The position numbers and the translations under genes are program-made. From JBIOJM01 sp044450785 (GTDB taxonomy: Bacteria > Planctomycetota > Planctomycetia > Isosphaerales > Isosphaeraceae): DNA of 38,594 nt. Position 1 is the stretch's first letter; every line of letters starts with the position of its first letter. Below, one piece after another: positions 16,118-25,202 of this stretch. The stretch is from the NCBI GenBank assembly GCA_044450785.1, contig JBIOJM010000058.1, positions 1 to 38,594 on the forward strand. Direction: 5' to 3'. Below the pieces are notes generated by a model, which searched no databases, had not been told where the DNA came from, and saw nothing but the letters and a program-made list of their open reading frames with translations.

Positions 16118-17566
16118 ATGCTCTTCCACACCTGGGTCTTCTTCGTCTTCTTCCTGATCGTCTACCCGGTCTACCTCCTTGTCCGCGGAAACAACCAGTT
16201 GATGAACCTCTGGTTGATGATCGCCTCGTACACGTTCTACGGGTGGTGGAACCCCTGGTACCTCCTGCTGCTCTTCGGCACCTCGGCAATCGACTACCTC
16301 ATGGTCCTCTTGATGGAACGGAGCCGGCGGACCCGCACGTTCTGGCTCGTCATCAGCCTGGTCAGCAATTTCGGGTTCCTCGGCTATTTCAAATACTCCG
16401 GCTTCATCACCGAGAACCTCAACACGTTTCTCGCGTACCTCGGTCTGGCCGCGAAGCTGCCGGACCCCGCGGCATATCCCAACGCCATGCTCTCCCTGCT
16501 GGGTGTTTCCGAGGACCACCTTTTCACCAGGGTGATCCTGCCCATCGGCATCTCCTTTCACACGTTCCAGTCGATGAGCTACACCATCGACGCTTACAGG
16601 GGGTTGATCCAGACGGAGCGCAGCTTCGTCCGCTTCCTGACCTTCGTCTCCTTCTTTCCGCAACTGGTTGCCGGGCCGATCGAGCGCGCCCGCAACCTCC
16701 TGCCGCAGCTTCAGGGAACGCCGAAGATCACGCGGCAGGCGCTCACCGACGGCCTGTCGCTCTTCCTGGTCGGCTTCTTCAAGAAAGTGGCGCTCGCCGA
16801 CTACCTGGCCCTGTATGTGGACCCGGTCTACGGCAACCCCGTCCAGTTTCAATCGCCGGCCTTGATCCTGGCGACGGTGGCATTCGGCTGGCAGATCTAC
16901 TTCGACTTCAGCGGCTATACGGACATGGCGCGCGGCATCGCCCAACTGATGGGCTTCCGGATGATCCTCAACTTCAACAACCCGTACGCGGCCACGGGCC
17001 TGGGTGATTTCTGGAACCGCTGGCACATCAGCCTGTCCAGTTGGTTCAAGGATTACCTCTACTTCCCGCTGGGCGGCAGCCGGCATGGCACGGTTCGCAC
17101 TTACATAAACATGTTCATTACAATGGTAGTTTCGGGGATCTGGCACGGCGCCGCCTGGACCTTCCTGATCTGGGGCGGCCTGCACGCCCTGGGCCGCTGT
17201 CTGACCCGCGAGCTCGAGCAGACGGAGGTTTACCAGGAACGGGTCCCCCGGCTGGTCAAGCAACTGGCGGTCTTCACCTTCGTCAGCTTCACCTGGATCT
17301 TCTTCCGGGCGCAGAGCCTGACCGACGCAGGGCTGATCATCAGCCGGATCTTCACGACCGGCTGGGCGGACCCGCGGTTCCCGCTGGTGATGGTGATCCT
17401 GGTCCTGGCCGTCTGGGTGTACCAGCTCCTTTACACCAGCCGGCTGGCGCTCAAATGGTTGATCGACGCGGGGCCGGTGCGAGTGGGCCTGGCCGCCTTC
17501 ATGATCGCTTACCTGGCGATCATCGCCCAGCCGAGCACCAAGCAGTTCATCTATTTCCAGTTCTGA
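16118..17566 (+). CDS. MBOAT family O-acyltransferase (AlgI-like)
   Basis: A 482-residue integral membrane protein of the MBOAT family, which in the AlgI/DltB branch moves acyl groups across the membrane for transfer to extracellular polymers. It has about ten hydrophobic segments, starting with LFHTWVFFVFFLIVYPVYLL. Diagnostic motifs are PIGISFHTFQSMSYTIDAYR, FPQLVAGPIERA, FWNRWHISLSSWFKDYLYFPLGG (His303) and SGIWHGAAWTFLIWGGLH with the conserved His343. The start is the ATG at 16118, 43 bases after the previous stop. The SGNH gene follows after 23 bases, the standard pairing for polysaccharide O-acetylation. One short stretch (17101-17135) uses AT-rich codons unlike the rest. Confidence 0.95.
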   Translation: MLFHTWVFFVFFLIVYPVYLLVRGNNQLMNLWLMIASYTFYGWWNPWYLLLLFGTSAIDYLMVLLMERSRRTRTFWLVISLVSNFGFLGYFKYSGFITENLNTFLAYLGLAAKLPDPAAYPNAMLSLLGVSEDHLFTRVILPIGISFHTFQSMSYTIDAYRGLIQTERSFVRFLTFVSFFPQLVAGPIERARNLLPQLQGTPKITRQALTDGLSLFLVGFFKKVALADYLALYVDPVYGNPVQFQSPALILATVAFGWQIYFDFSGYTDMARGIAQLMGFRMILNFNNPYAATGLGDFWNRWHISLSSWFKDYLYFPLGGSRHGTVRTYINMFITMVVSGIWHGAAWTFLIWGGLHALGRCLTRELEQTEVYQERVPRLVKQLAVFTFVSFTWIFFRAQSLTDAGLIISRIFTTGWADPRFPLVMVILVLAVWVYQLLYTSRLALKWLIDAGPVRVGLAAFMIAYLAIIAQPSTKQFIYFQF

Positions 17567-17589
17567 TCGAGGCAGACGGGGGGGCAGCG

Positions 17590-18741
17590 ATGGCAGACCA
17601 AGACACCAGCACGGCGGACCAGCCATCGGCCGAGCCGGAGCCGATCGAGCTCTCCAACGGCATCCGCCTGACCGGCCGGGAGTGGCTTGGCCTCGGGCTA
17701 TTCGCGGCGTTGCTCCTTGTTTTCGCCCCCTCGCTGTACTACCGCGCGGTCAAGTTCGCTCTCGAGCCCGATTACCGGATCCCGCACGAGCTGAGCAACG
17801 ATTACTGGCTTTACGGGTGCTTCGCCGGGCTGGCCGCCGACCATGACGACACCGTCTTGATCGGCGATTCGGTCGTCTGGGGTGAATACGTGACCCGGCA
17901 AGAGACCCTGTCCCATTACCTCAACGAGCTGGCGGGTCAGGATCGATACGCCAACCTCGGCCTGGACGGCGCCCACCCGCTGGCGCTCGGCGGGCTGGTC
18001 GAGTTCTACGCCGACAGCGTTTCGGGCAAGAACGTCTTGCTCCACTGCAACCCGCTGTGGATGAGCTCGCGCCGGGCGGACTTGCAGGACGACCGGGCGA
18101 ACGAGTTCAACCACCCCCGGCTGGTGCCGCAGTTCGCGCCGAGCGTTCCCGCATACAAGGCGGAGATTTCTCCACGGCTCGGTATCCTGGTGGAGCGGCG
18201 CCTGCCCCTCTCGAGTTGGACGACCCACCTGCAGCAAGCTTACTACGACCGGACCGACATCCCCGCCTGGACCCTGGAGCATCCCTACGCCAACCCCTTG
18301 GCGCCGCTCATGCGGGGGTTGCCTCGCTCGGACGACTCCCGCCGGCACCTGCCGCAGCCCTGGTACAAGAGCGGCATCACCAAGCAGGACTATCCGTGGG
18401 TCGATCTGGAAACGTCGTTGCAATGGCAGGCCTTCCGGGGCTCGGTCGAGCTCCTCCAGCAAAGAGGAAACCGTGTGTTCGTCCTGGTCGGCCCGTTCAA
18501 CGAACACCTGCTAACCCCGGAGAGCCGGCAGCGGTATCAACAGGTCAAGGCCACGATCGCGGCCTGGCTGCGGGAGAAGCATGTCCCTCACGCCGTGCCG
18601 CCGCCGCTGCCCAGCGAGCAGTATGGCGACGCCAGCCACCCGCTGGCCGAGGGATACAAACAGCTCGCCCTGGAGCTCATGAACGATCCCTTCTTCCGGT
18701 CCGCGGCTCCGGCCGCGGTCGGACCCGTACAAGACCGATGA
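17590..18741 (+). CDS. Membrane-anchored SGNH acyltransferase/hydrolase (AlgJ/AlgX-like)
   Basis: A 383-residue protein with one N-terminal membrane helix (about residues 32-50) and a periplasmic SGNH-type domain. The block I motif LIGDSVVWGEYV carries the nucleophile Ser94, and the C-terminal YGDASHPLAEGY carries Asp347 and His350 of the triad. Such proteins take acyl groups delivered by an MBOAT partner and put them on a glycan, as AlgJ/AlgX do on alginate. The start ATG (17590) follows the MBOAT stop by 23 bases. The role as final acyl transfer step is inferred from motif and pairing; the target glycan is unknown. Confidence 0.88.
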   Translation: MADQDTSTADQPSAEPEPIELSNGIRLTGREWLGLGLFAALLLVFAPSLYYRAVKFALEPDYRIPHELSNDYWLYGCFAGLAADHDDTVLIGDSVVWGEYVTRQETLSHYLNELAGQDRYANLGLDGAHPLALGGLVEFYADSVSGKNVLLHCNPLWMSSRRADLQDDRANEFNHPRLVPQFAPSVPAYKAEISPRLGILVERRLPLSSWTTHLQQAYYDRTDIPAWTLEHPYANPLAPLMRGLPRSDDSRRHLPQPWYKSGITKQDYPWVDLETSLQWQAFRGSVELLQQRGNRVFVLVGPFNEHLLTPESRQRYQQVKATIAAWLREKHVPHAVPPPLPSEQYGDASHPLAEGYKQLALELMNDPFFRSAAPAAVGPVQDR

Positions 18742-18853
18742 TGGTACGATGTGCGTGTGACCGATGGTTGAGATGCGAGGAGGTGCCGATTCGACTACCC
18801 CCATCTCATCCTAGACCCGTACTTCGGCCGCGCGGTCAACGAGTTGCGCAGCG

Positions 18854-20308
18854 TCATCTCACTCCCTCGGCGAGGATGCCCGTCGCCTCCTCGATGATCT
18901 GCTCGACGGCGGTTTCGACATGCCGGCGGCGCGTGCGGAAGCTCAGCACGCAGACACGGGCCAGGAATCGCTCGTCGACTGTGCAGCCGGTCAGCATCAC
19001 CTGGCCGCGTGCGTTGACCTGCTCGAGCAGCCGGCGGGTCGCTAGATCCTGCGCGGCGGGCGAGACGTCGGGCGGCTCGAGGCGGAAGGCGAACAGCGAG
19101 AGCTGCGGTGGGGCAATCAGCGCGATCCCGGGCACGCGGGCCAGCCGCTCGGCGGCAAGAGCGGCCAGCGCTCGCTTCTCGGCGATCGCGGCCCGCAGCC
19201 GGGCGGCGCCGAAGGTTTTGATCGTCAGCCAGACCCGCAGCCCCGGGAAGCCCCGCGATAACTCGGGGCCGTGCTGGGCCGCGTCGTAGAACTCGAGATC
19301 GGCCGCCGCGGGCAGGTAGCCGGCCTGCACCCCGTGCACGGCGCGGAGGGCCGAGCCGTCGCGGACCAAGAGCGCCCCGGTGCCGTAGGGCAGGAACAGG
19401 CCTTTATGCGGGTCGAGCGTGAGCGAGTCGGCCCGCGACAGCCCGGCGAGCAGTGGGCGAAGCGGCTCGACCAGGTGGAAGAACGCGCCGTAGGCCCCGT
19501 CGACGTGGTGCCACAGCCCCGCGTGGTCGCACAGATCCGCGATCGCCTCCAGCGGGTCGACGGCGCCGGTGTTGGTCGTGCCCGCCGTCGAGACGACCAG
19601 GAACGGACGCAGCCCCGCGCGGCGGTCTCTGTCGATCGTCTCGCCGAGGGCCTCGACCCGCATGCGGAACTGGTCGTCGACCGGGACCGTCCGCACCCGA
19701 TCGGGCATGATACCGGCCAGCCTGGCCGACTTGAGGACCGAGGCGTGGGCCTGGGTCGAGGTGTAGAGGACGCCCGAGCGGATCTCGGTCCCGAGCAGCC
19801 GCTCGCGGGCGCAGAGGATCGCGTTGAAGATAGACATCGAGCCGCCGGTGGTGAACAGGCCCCGGGTGGTGGGCGGGAAGCCCATCCAGTCGCGAAACCA
19901 ATCGAGCACGTTGGCTTCGAGCTGCACCAGCGCCGGCGCGGCCCGCCAGATGCCGGTGTAGCGGTTCGTGGCGTCGGCGATCAGGTCGGCCAGCGCGGCC
20001 GGGAAGATGCCGCCACCGGGGATGTAGGCCAGGTAGCCGGGACCGGCCGTGTTGTACGAGCGGGGGATCCATTCGCGAAACAGCGGGTCGAGCAGCTCCC
20101 CAAGCGGTGCGCCGCGCTCGGGTACCGGCTCGCGAAGCGCCCGGCACAGTTCCTCGGCCCGGACGTCGCCGCAGGCCGGCTGGTCGGGGAGCGAGGCGAT
20201 ATGGTCGACGACCTGCGACAGCACGGCCTGGCCCATCGCCCGCATCAGCTCGGGCGAGAGTTCCAGATCCGCGGGATCGTCGGGCGGCATCATCACGGAC
20301 GGTTCCAC
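18854..20308 (-). CDS. PLP-dependent group II amino acid decarboxylase
   Basis: A 484-residue fold-type I PLP enzyme of the aromatic amino acid / glutamate-type decarboxylase group (group II), removing CO2 from an L-amino acid. The PLP lysine is Lys302 in LTLDPHKGLFLPYGTG; His188 in TQAHASVLKSA should stack on the ring; Asp270 in HVDGAYG contacts the pyridine nitrogen; STAGTTNTGAVDPL is also diagnostic. The length is normal. It converges with the SGNH gene (112 bases between stops). Start is the ATG at 20306-20308. No substrate can be read from sequence alone; the long N-terminal arm with YNTAGPGYLAYIPGGG is typical of the bacterial tyrosine/DOPA-like group. Confidence 0.93.
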   Translation of the reverse strand: MEPSVMMPPDDPADLELSPELMRAMGQAVLSQVVDHIASLPDQPACGDVRAEELCRALREPVPERGAPLGELLDPLFREWIPRSYNTAGPGYLAYIPGGGIFPAALADLIADATNRYTGIWRAAPALVQLEANVLDWFRDWMGFPPTTRGLFTTGGSMSIFNAILCARERLLGTEIRSGVLYTSTQAHASVLKSARLAGIMPDRVRTVPVDDQFRMRVEALGETIDRDRRAGLRPFLVVSTAGTTNTGAVDPLEAIADLCDHAGLWHHVDGAYGAFFHLVEPLRPLLAGLSRADSLTLDPHKGLFLPYGTGALLVRDGSALRAVHGVQAGYLPAAADLEFYDAAQHGPELSRGFPGLRVWLTIKTFGAARLRAAIAEKRALAALAAERLARVPGIALIAPPQLSLFAFRLEPPDVSPAAQDLATRRLLEQVNARGQVMLTGCTVDERFLARVCVLSFRTRRRHVETAVEQIIEEATGILAEGVR

Positions 20309-20434
20309 TCCGATGGCCGGGCCGGGGGTGGGGTTTGTGGCCTGGACCGATCATTGTATTGCAGGCCGGGCGCGGGGAGAACCCGACTGATGCGCCCGGG
20401 AGGCGGTTGCCCTGCACGCAAGAGGCTACACCGG

Positions 20435-21508
20435 TCATGGAGCCAGCAATGTTCCTAGCTTCCCGATGGCGGTCCTCTCGACCTGTTGGATGCGGTGGGC
20501 ACTCAGCCCGCAGTCGCATCCGATCTCCCTGTAGGAGCGCTGGTAGTAGCATCGAGAGCGCCGAGGCGTCGGCACCCGTGCGGCATCTGGGATGCCGGAC
20601 GTGGGCGCGCGCCCCGCTTTATGTCCACCATCGGTCCGCCGACGCGAAGCCTTGAGAGTGCCTTCCCCACCGGAAGGCTCGGCAAGACCATAACGCTCGC
20701 GGATAACCCAGGCCTCGAACGGACTCAATCGTCGTAACGCCGCATGCACGAGCGCGCGATCCTCGTCGTTGGAAACAATTTGGTCGGGTGAGGGTTCATC
20801 AGCAAGCAGCAGCTCGTCGAGAATCGGACGCAGGATGCGATCGCTCTGAGTCAGCTCCGCGCCGAGGAGCCGGTCCGACGAGACCCCCATGTGCGTGGCG
20901 ATCGCGTCGACGCTGGGCTGTCCTGACCCGGAGGGGTTGCTGCCGACCGGCATTCGCTTGCGGAGCTCCTCGATCGCCCGGCGATACCGAAGACGCAATT
21001 GCTGCAAGCGCTCCGGAACCTGGATCAGCGAGCCGTTATTAACCACAGCTCGCACCAGTGAGGCCTGAATCCAGAATTTGGCATAAGTTGCAAACCGGGC
21101 GGTGTGGGATGAAGGATCAAAACACTCGGCCGCCCGGAGCAGTCCGAGGTTCCCCTCCTGAATCAAGTCGTCCAGAGGGATTCCGCTTCGTTTATAGTCG
21201 CGGACGGCGCGAACGACCAGGGCCAGGTTCGCCGTGATCAATTGCTCCCGTGCGGCCAAGTCACCGCTCTTGATCTTGTTGGCCAACGCATGCTCTTCGC
21301 TGGCGGAGAGCCGCGCTGCACGCTTGGTACAAGCCGCCGCCGCGACTCGCGGCTGGCATCGATCAGTGTACAAATCGTCAGAAGAGTCTTGAGGATCTCG
21401 ACCTGGCCCAAGATCTAGCCTGCCGCCCGTCATCTCCGATCGCACGTTGCGGTCAAGATGCGGTTGGTCGCCGATGGGCCTGCTTTCCAGTGTGGAATGT
21501 GAACTCAT
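20435..21508 (-). CDS. Sigma-70 family RNA polymerase sigma factor with region-4 insertion
   Basis: A 357-residue sigma-70 factor. Residues 67-100 match region 1.2/2 (LSASEEHALANKIKSGDLAA), region 2 is clear (DLIQEGNLGLLRAAECFD at 114-131 and ARFATYAKFWIQASLVRAVV at 137-156), region 3 lies at about 160-225, and region 4 begins DEDRALVHAALRRLSPFEAW (249-267). The region 4.2 helix-turn-helix is SYREIGCDCGLSAHRIQQVE (325-344). Between the two halves of region 4, after RERYGLAEP, sits an unusual Arg/Gly/Pro-rich insertion of about 45 residues (277-323). The start ATG at 21506-21508 follows AGGAAG. The first 60 residues are not conserved-looking. A group 2/3 alternative factor is most likely. Confidence 0.85.
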   Translation of the reverse strand: MSSHSTLESRPIGDQPHLDRNVRSEMTGGRLDLGPGRDPQDSSDDLYTDRCQPRVAAAACTKRAARLSASEEHALANKIKSGDLAAREQLITANLALVVRAVRDYKRSGIPLDDLIQEGNLGLLRAAECFDPSSHTARFATYAKFWIQASLVRAVVNNGSLIQVPERLQQLRLRYRRAIEELRKRMPVGSNPSGSGQPSVDAIATHMGVSSDRLLGAELTQSDRILRPILDELLLADEPSPDQIVSNDEDRALVHAALRRLSPFEAWVIRERYGLAEPSGGEGTLKASRRRTDGGHKAGRAPTSGIPDAARVPTPRRSRCYYQRSYREIGCDCGLSAHRIQQVERTAIGKLGTLLAP

Positions 21509-21882
21509 CTTGGTGTTCTTCCTGAGTTGCGAGTTGATCACGAGTAGAACGAAATCGATTTGGCGAATTGGGCGGCGTGCCCTCCTGAGCAGGTCGAACA
21601 TGCCAGTGCATGCATCACCGCATCCGTGATGGTCGGATCGATCGGACGGATGTGGTGTAAAGTCAAAAATGCGGCCGGCGTCCATCGGACTTGTACCGAA
21701 CTGCTCACCCAATACGATCTGCAAAACCAGGAGTCCAGTTGCATAAAAATCGTTACAGTTTTTCTGTTTTACGCAATTTGACTCTCAACCGATGCATCTC
21801 CTCGGCAAATTGGAGGAGTAACCGGGACGCACCTGACACCTGACTCCGAAGGTCCGCCCACCTGGCCGGCTGCCCCCACCGA
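21509..21882 (-). other. Intergenic region upstream of the sigma factor
   Basis: About 374 bases between the stop of the Gfo/Idh-like gene (21883, transcribed toward this region) and the sigma start. It holds an AT-richer patch at 21745-21780 with the small hairpin ACAG-TTTTT-CTGT. No coding frame convinces. The promoter of the sigma gene should lie here, but I cannot place -35/-10 boxes. Confidence 0.5.
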
Positions 21883-23091
21883 TCACGCCTCATGATGGCT
21901 CCCTTCGGCCCGGTTCGGCTTCTCGTCTCGCTTTTGTGCACCTTCCGATTCGCCGGGACTGCGCACGGCGAAGCGGAGGATTTGCAGGAGGACGAAGATC
22001 ACGAGGATCGGCGGGATCAAGTAGGCGATGAAGATCGTCCAGTTCAAGCCGAGCGCAGGACCGGCCAGGGCGAGGGGGAGGGTGCAGAGGGCAATCAGGA
22101 GGATGACGCAGCCGGTCGACGTCATCACCGACTTGAAGCCCGCTTCTTCGGTGATCGGCTCGTAGTACATGTCGACGGTCCGGCCGCGGCGCAGGCTCCG
22201 GGTGGTGGCCTCGGCGAGTTCCATGGCCCGGGTCGCGTCGTGGAGGTTGGGGCTGGGGAGGTCGGGCCCGGCGCGGCGCGCGCGGGATGCCGCGAGCACC
22301 GAGACGATCGCTTCGTGCGAGTCCCAGGGTGCGAGCTCCTGGCGATGCTCGGCCGCGGATGACGTCCGCCGGATCAATCGTGCGGGTTGCTGGAACCGGG
22401 GATCGAACTCGAGGGTCAGCGATCCGCCCGCACCCAGCAAAGAGAGGCGGGATGGTTCGTCGGGGCCGGACCAGATGCGCAGCTCGGCCCGGCGCCCGAG
22501 TGCCGCCCGAAGCTGAACGATCAGCTCGACGTCGGGCTGATCGCCGGGTGGGTCTCCGGTTGCCGTCAGGGCTTCGACCTCGCCCAGGAGCGCCCGGACG
22601 ACGTCGATCAAGCGGGGAAAGACAACGCGGGCCAGGTCCGTTCCTTCGCCCACGGAGGGCGACTCGACCCTGACGCCGCGGAACACACCCAGCTCGCCGG
22701 TGGAGGCGGCCTGGCGCAGCGCGGCGACACCGGGATGGAGTCGAAGCGGCAGGTCGGGGACGATGACCGCCCCGGTCTCCGCCCGGCTCAAGGCAACCTG
22801 GTAATAAGCTTCGGAGTCGGGGCCGGGCGGGTGCAGACAGATGACGGCAAGGCCCTCGGCCGCGGCCCGCCGGAGGACTTCGCCCCGCTGCTCGATCGGA
22901 CCGCCCACGATGATCGTATCGATCCCGGGCCGCGCCAGGGCGTCGTCCAGGTCGCGCGGGACCGGGACGCTCGCCAGCCCTGGGTCGGAGAAGCCTGGCA
23001 AGGCCGCGTCGAGCTGATGCTCCCGTCGAGCGCGGAGCCACCTCGCCCAGCCGTGCTCCTCGATCCCGTTCCCGACAATCAGAACGTTCAT
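21883..23091 (-). CDS. Gfo/Idh/MocA-like oxidoreductase with C-terminal membrane helices
   Basis: A 402-residue protein. The N-terminus is a Rossmann-like start (MNVLIVGNGIEEHGWARWL), followed by strands and helices of Gfo/Idh/MocA style (DTIIVGGPIEQRGEVLRRAA, GLAVICLHPPGPDSEAYYQV). The usual EKP motif is replaced by ICLHPP, so NAD(P) binding and catalysis are doubtful. The middle is beta-rich. After about residue 325 come two membrane helices (CVILLIALCTLPLALAGPA and FIAYLIPPILVIFVLLQIL), then a charged tail. Such a membrane tail is not normal for this family. Start ATG at 23089-23091. The upstream side is divergent from the gene at 23425. It may be a degenerate enzyme turned into a membrane-bound sensor or scaffold. 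Confidence 0.7.
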   Translation of the reverse strand: MNVLIVGNGIEEHGWARWLRARREHQLDAALPGFSDPGLASVPVPRDLDDALARPGIDTIIVGGPIEQRGEVLRRAAAEGLAVICLHPPGPDSEAYYQVALSRAETGAVIVPDLPLRLHPGVAALRQAASTGELGVFRGVRVESPSVGEGTDLARVVFPRLIDVVRALLGEVEALTATGDPPGDQPDVELIVQLRAALGRRAELRIWSGPDEPSRLSLLGAGGSLTLEFDPRFQQPARLIRRTSSAAEHRQELAPWDSHEAIVSVLAASRARRAGPDLPSPNLHDATRAMELAEATTRSLRRGRTVDMYYEPITEEAGFKSVMTSTGCVILLIALCTLPLALAGPALGLNWTIFIAYLIPPILVIFVLLQILRFAVRSPGESEGAQKRDEKPNRAEGSHHEA

Positions 23092-23424
23092 GGTTGCGCG
23101 CTCACCCCGTAGGCTTTTCGTCCATCATACGCTCACGATGACCTTCAGGTCTTTGGATGGAACCCTAGCGGCTGCATTCCATCACGAGAGTGAATCCATG
23201 TTCGAGCCGTCAACCTCGCGAGGGCGATTCTCGACCACGGCATAGTATTAGAGTCGATTCCTCGAGGATCAAAAGAGCCCTGGGCCTTTGGAATCGTTGG
23301 AAAACTCGAACTCATGCGATCACCCCGTTGACACCCGTCTTGCCGGCGGCTAATCTCCATTTGCCATTCTGGACTCCCTCGAACGGTCACCTTCCGTTCA
23401 AGCGACACAAATCAGGGGTGTATC
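23092..23424. other. Divergent intergenic region
   Basis: About 330 bases between divergent genes. The open frame that runs through the + strand from 23190 has no ribosome site or protein-like composition before 23540, so I treat it as non-coding. AGGGG occurs just before the ATG at 23425. No palindromes or promoter boxes that I can defend. Confidence 0.5.
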
Positions 23425-25181
23425 ATGACTTTCATATCATCACCGAGGTCGCGCGCGTTCCGCCCCTATCCGGACACGCTCGAGGCGTTGAGCCCGGTTT
23501 CGAGCCTGTCGGGGATCGCTGCCCTGGCGCTCGAGGGGGGGGGGGCATCCCGATTGAGGTCGCCCGGATGGAACATCCAACTCCGGTGCCGAGTCCCGTT
23601 CGAATGGCTTCTTCTTGCCTGACGCGCCCGGCCGCCGATCTGCTGATCCCCGCCAAACGCGTCGAGTGGGATCGGAAGGATCAGCCCGCTTCCGACCTCT
23701 CCGATCTACCAGTGACGTCGACCCTGCCGAACGCTCCGCAGCTTTCATTCGCGGTTTCAACGGCGTCGATCCCGTCGGATGAGACCGATCCGTCGAGCTT
23801 TTCGCACGGTGGCTTTTCGCTTGGGAGCACTGCATCGTGCTCCCGCGGCGTTGCGCAGGCGCGCTCATCAGGGGCTGGAACGATCCCGGTCGGCCCGGCA
23901 ACGTTCGCCCCGTCTCTCGCCGCGGCCACGAAGACCGCTCCGGCTGGCACTGCCGCCGGAGCCGCCTCGGCCTCATCGTCCGCCTCGATGGCACTTGGCG
24001 CCGCGGTTGCTTTTTCGTTGGGCGATGGCATCCGCCCGATGACGATGCCCGCCGTCGTGGGCAGTGCCCCGAGGTCAAGCCCGGGACACGGACCGGGGTC
24101 AGTTTACCCCGATGACGGCAGCGGAGGTCAGCAGCCGGACTTGCCGCCGAACCTGACTTCCCTGACCTTTGGCATCACCAAGACAGGTCCAGGGCAGTAT
24201 CAAGCTCAAGACCCGATAGCGATCGGTGCATCGTCGGTCATGCAAGCCACCACTCCGTACGGAAGCAATGGGAACGGCACAATCGTGGTTGCGAGCTGGT
24301 CGGGCGGCACCGATTATGGGAGCTACCTCTCCGTGCCGGCAACGAACGCCCCCCCAGGCAGCGAGAGTGTTCAACCGAGCAACCCGGCTGCACAGACTTA
24401 TGGATTCATCGTCGATTCAAATCTTCGGCAGTATACCGAAACAGTCGTGGTGGACTATGCGGCAGAGGGCGTTGGCACATCGACGTTAACGTTTACGTCG
24501 GTGGCCCCCACGGGGCGCCTCGCGGTCCAGCAGGTTGGAACTCAGTCGTTCACGACCGGCGGCGGATCTGTCACAGTCCAGTTGAGTCCCCCGATCCAGA
24601 TCAAATTCACCGCAAGCACGGGCCCAAACACCGGTGGTCAGTTCATGATCATGCAGATTATCGACTCGATTTATCGGCAATATCTTGACAGTACAAACCA
24701 GAGTTGGTACTTGACGAATGGACCCGCCTTTCCGGCTTTAAACGGGCCACTGAAAGACAACAGCGCCACATGGCCTAGCATCGGCTACCCGCTGGCATAC
24801 GGCGGGGTAGGCATCCTGTATGCAGCGCTGCGTCTCGGCCCGAATGACGCCATTCCGGCTTCTGGCCTGGCGGCTCCCTACCTGCAGGATACTCCATCTC
24901 AGTCGGTAGCCATTTCATACAACACTGTGTCCGCGAGAGACAGTTTCTCCGACTACCTCATGTTCAAGTCGAACATTCAAGGGTCGGTCTGGATCGCCCT
25001 GAGTCAGATCGACTGGAACTGGCACGCGACAGCGATCAACGTTGCGGGGACATGGGGGGGGCCCAACTCTCCGCAGCCAAACCCGACTGGTCCCACAATT
25101 CCCACCGGCGCCGCTGTTTTTCCATCGTGGGTCAATACGGGCCAGGCATTCGTCGCGACCCCATTCCAGATGGGGTCCTGA
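23425..25181 (+). CDS. Exported/surface-like protein split by a G11 tract (frameshifted or phase-variable)
   Basis: The likely start is the ATG at 23425, with CAGGGG 9 bases ahead. The first 37 residues (MTFISSPRSRAFRPYPDTLE...) resemble the N-termini of planctomycete exported proteins. At 23535-23545 a run of 11 G leads this frame to a stop near 23620. The long frame that follows is one base out of register and continues to 25181; 12 or 9 G would join the two into about 585 residues. The second part has an Ala/Ser-rich low-complexity stretch (residues about 190-250), then beta-rich sequence with many Ser, Thr and Gly, as in adhesion-type proteins. No enzyme motif and no C-terminal anchor are seen. 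Either a sequencing error or a natural on/off switch. Confidence 0.6.
23535..23545 (+). repeat. G11 homopolymer tract
   Basis: Eleven consecutive G after CTCGA and before CATCC, inside the 5' part of the gene at 23425. The frame is open across the tract only when the number of G is a multiple of three. Confidence 0.95.
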
Positions 25182-25202
25182 TTGCAGACGGGTGAGGACG
25201 CC

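Noticed and set aside
16076..17626. Long minus-strand frame over the MBOAT gene
   Set aside because: Asp/Glu/Gln-rich antisense shadow of an unambiguous MBOAT protein.
18057..19289. 410-codon plus-strand frame
   Set aside because: It overlaps the SGNH gene in another frame and then the decarboxylase in antisense; no motif.
19271..20458. 395-codon plus-strand frame
   Set aside because: Antisense to the PLP decarboxylase, which has complete catalytic motifs.
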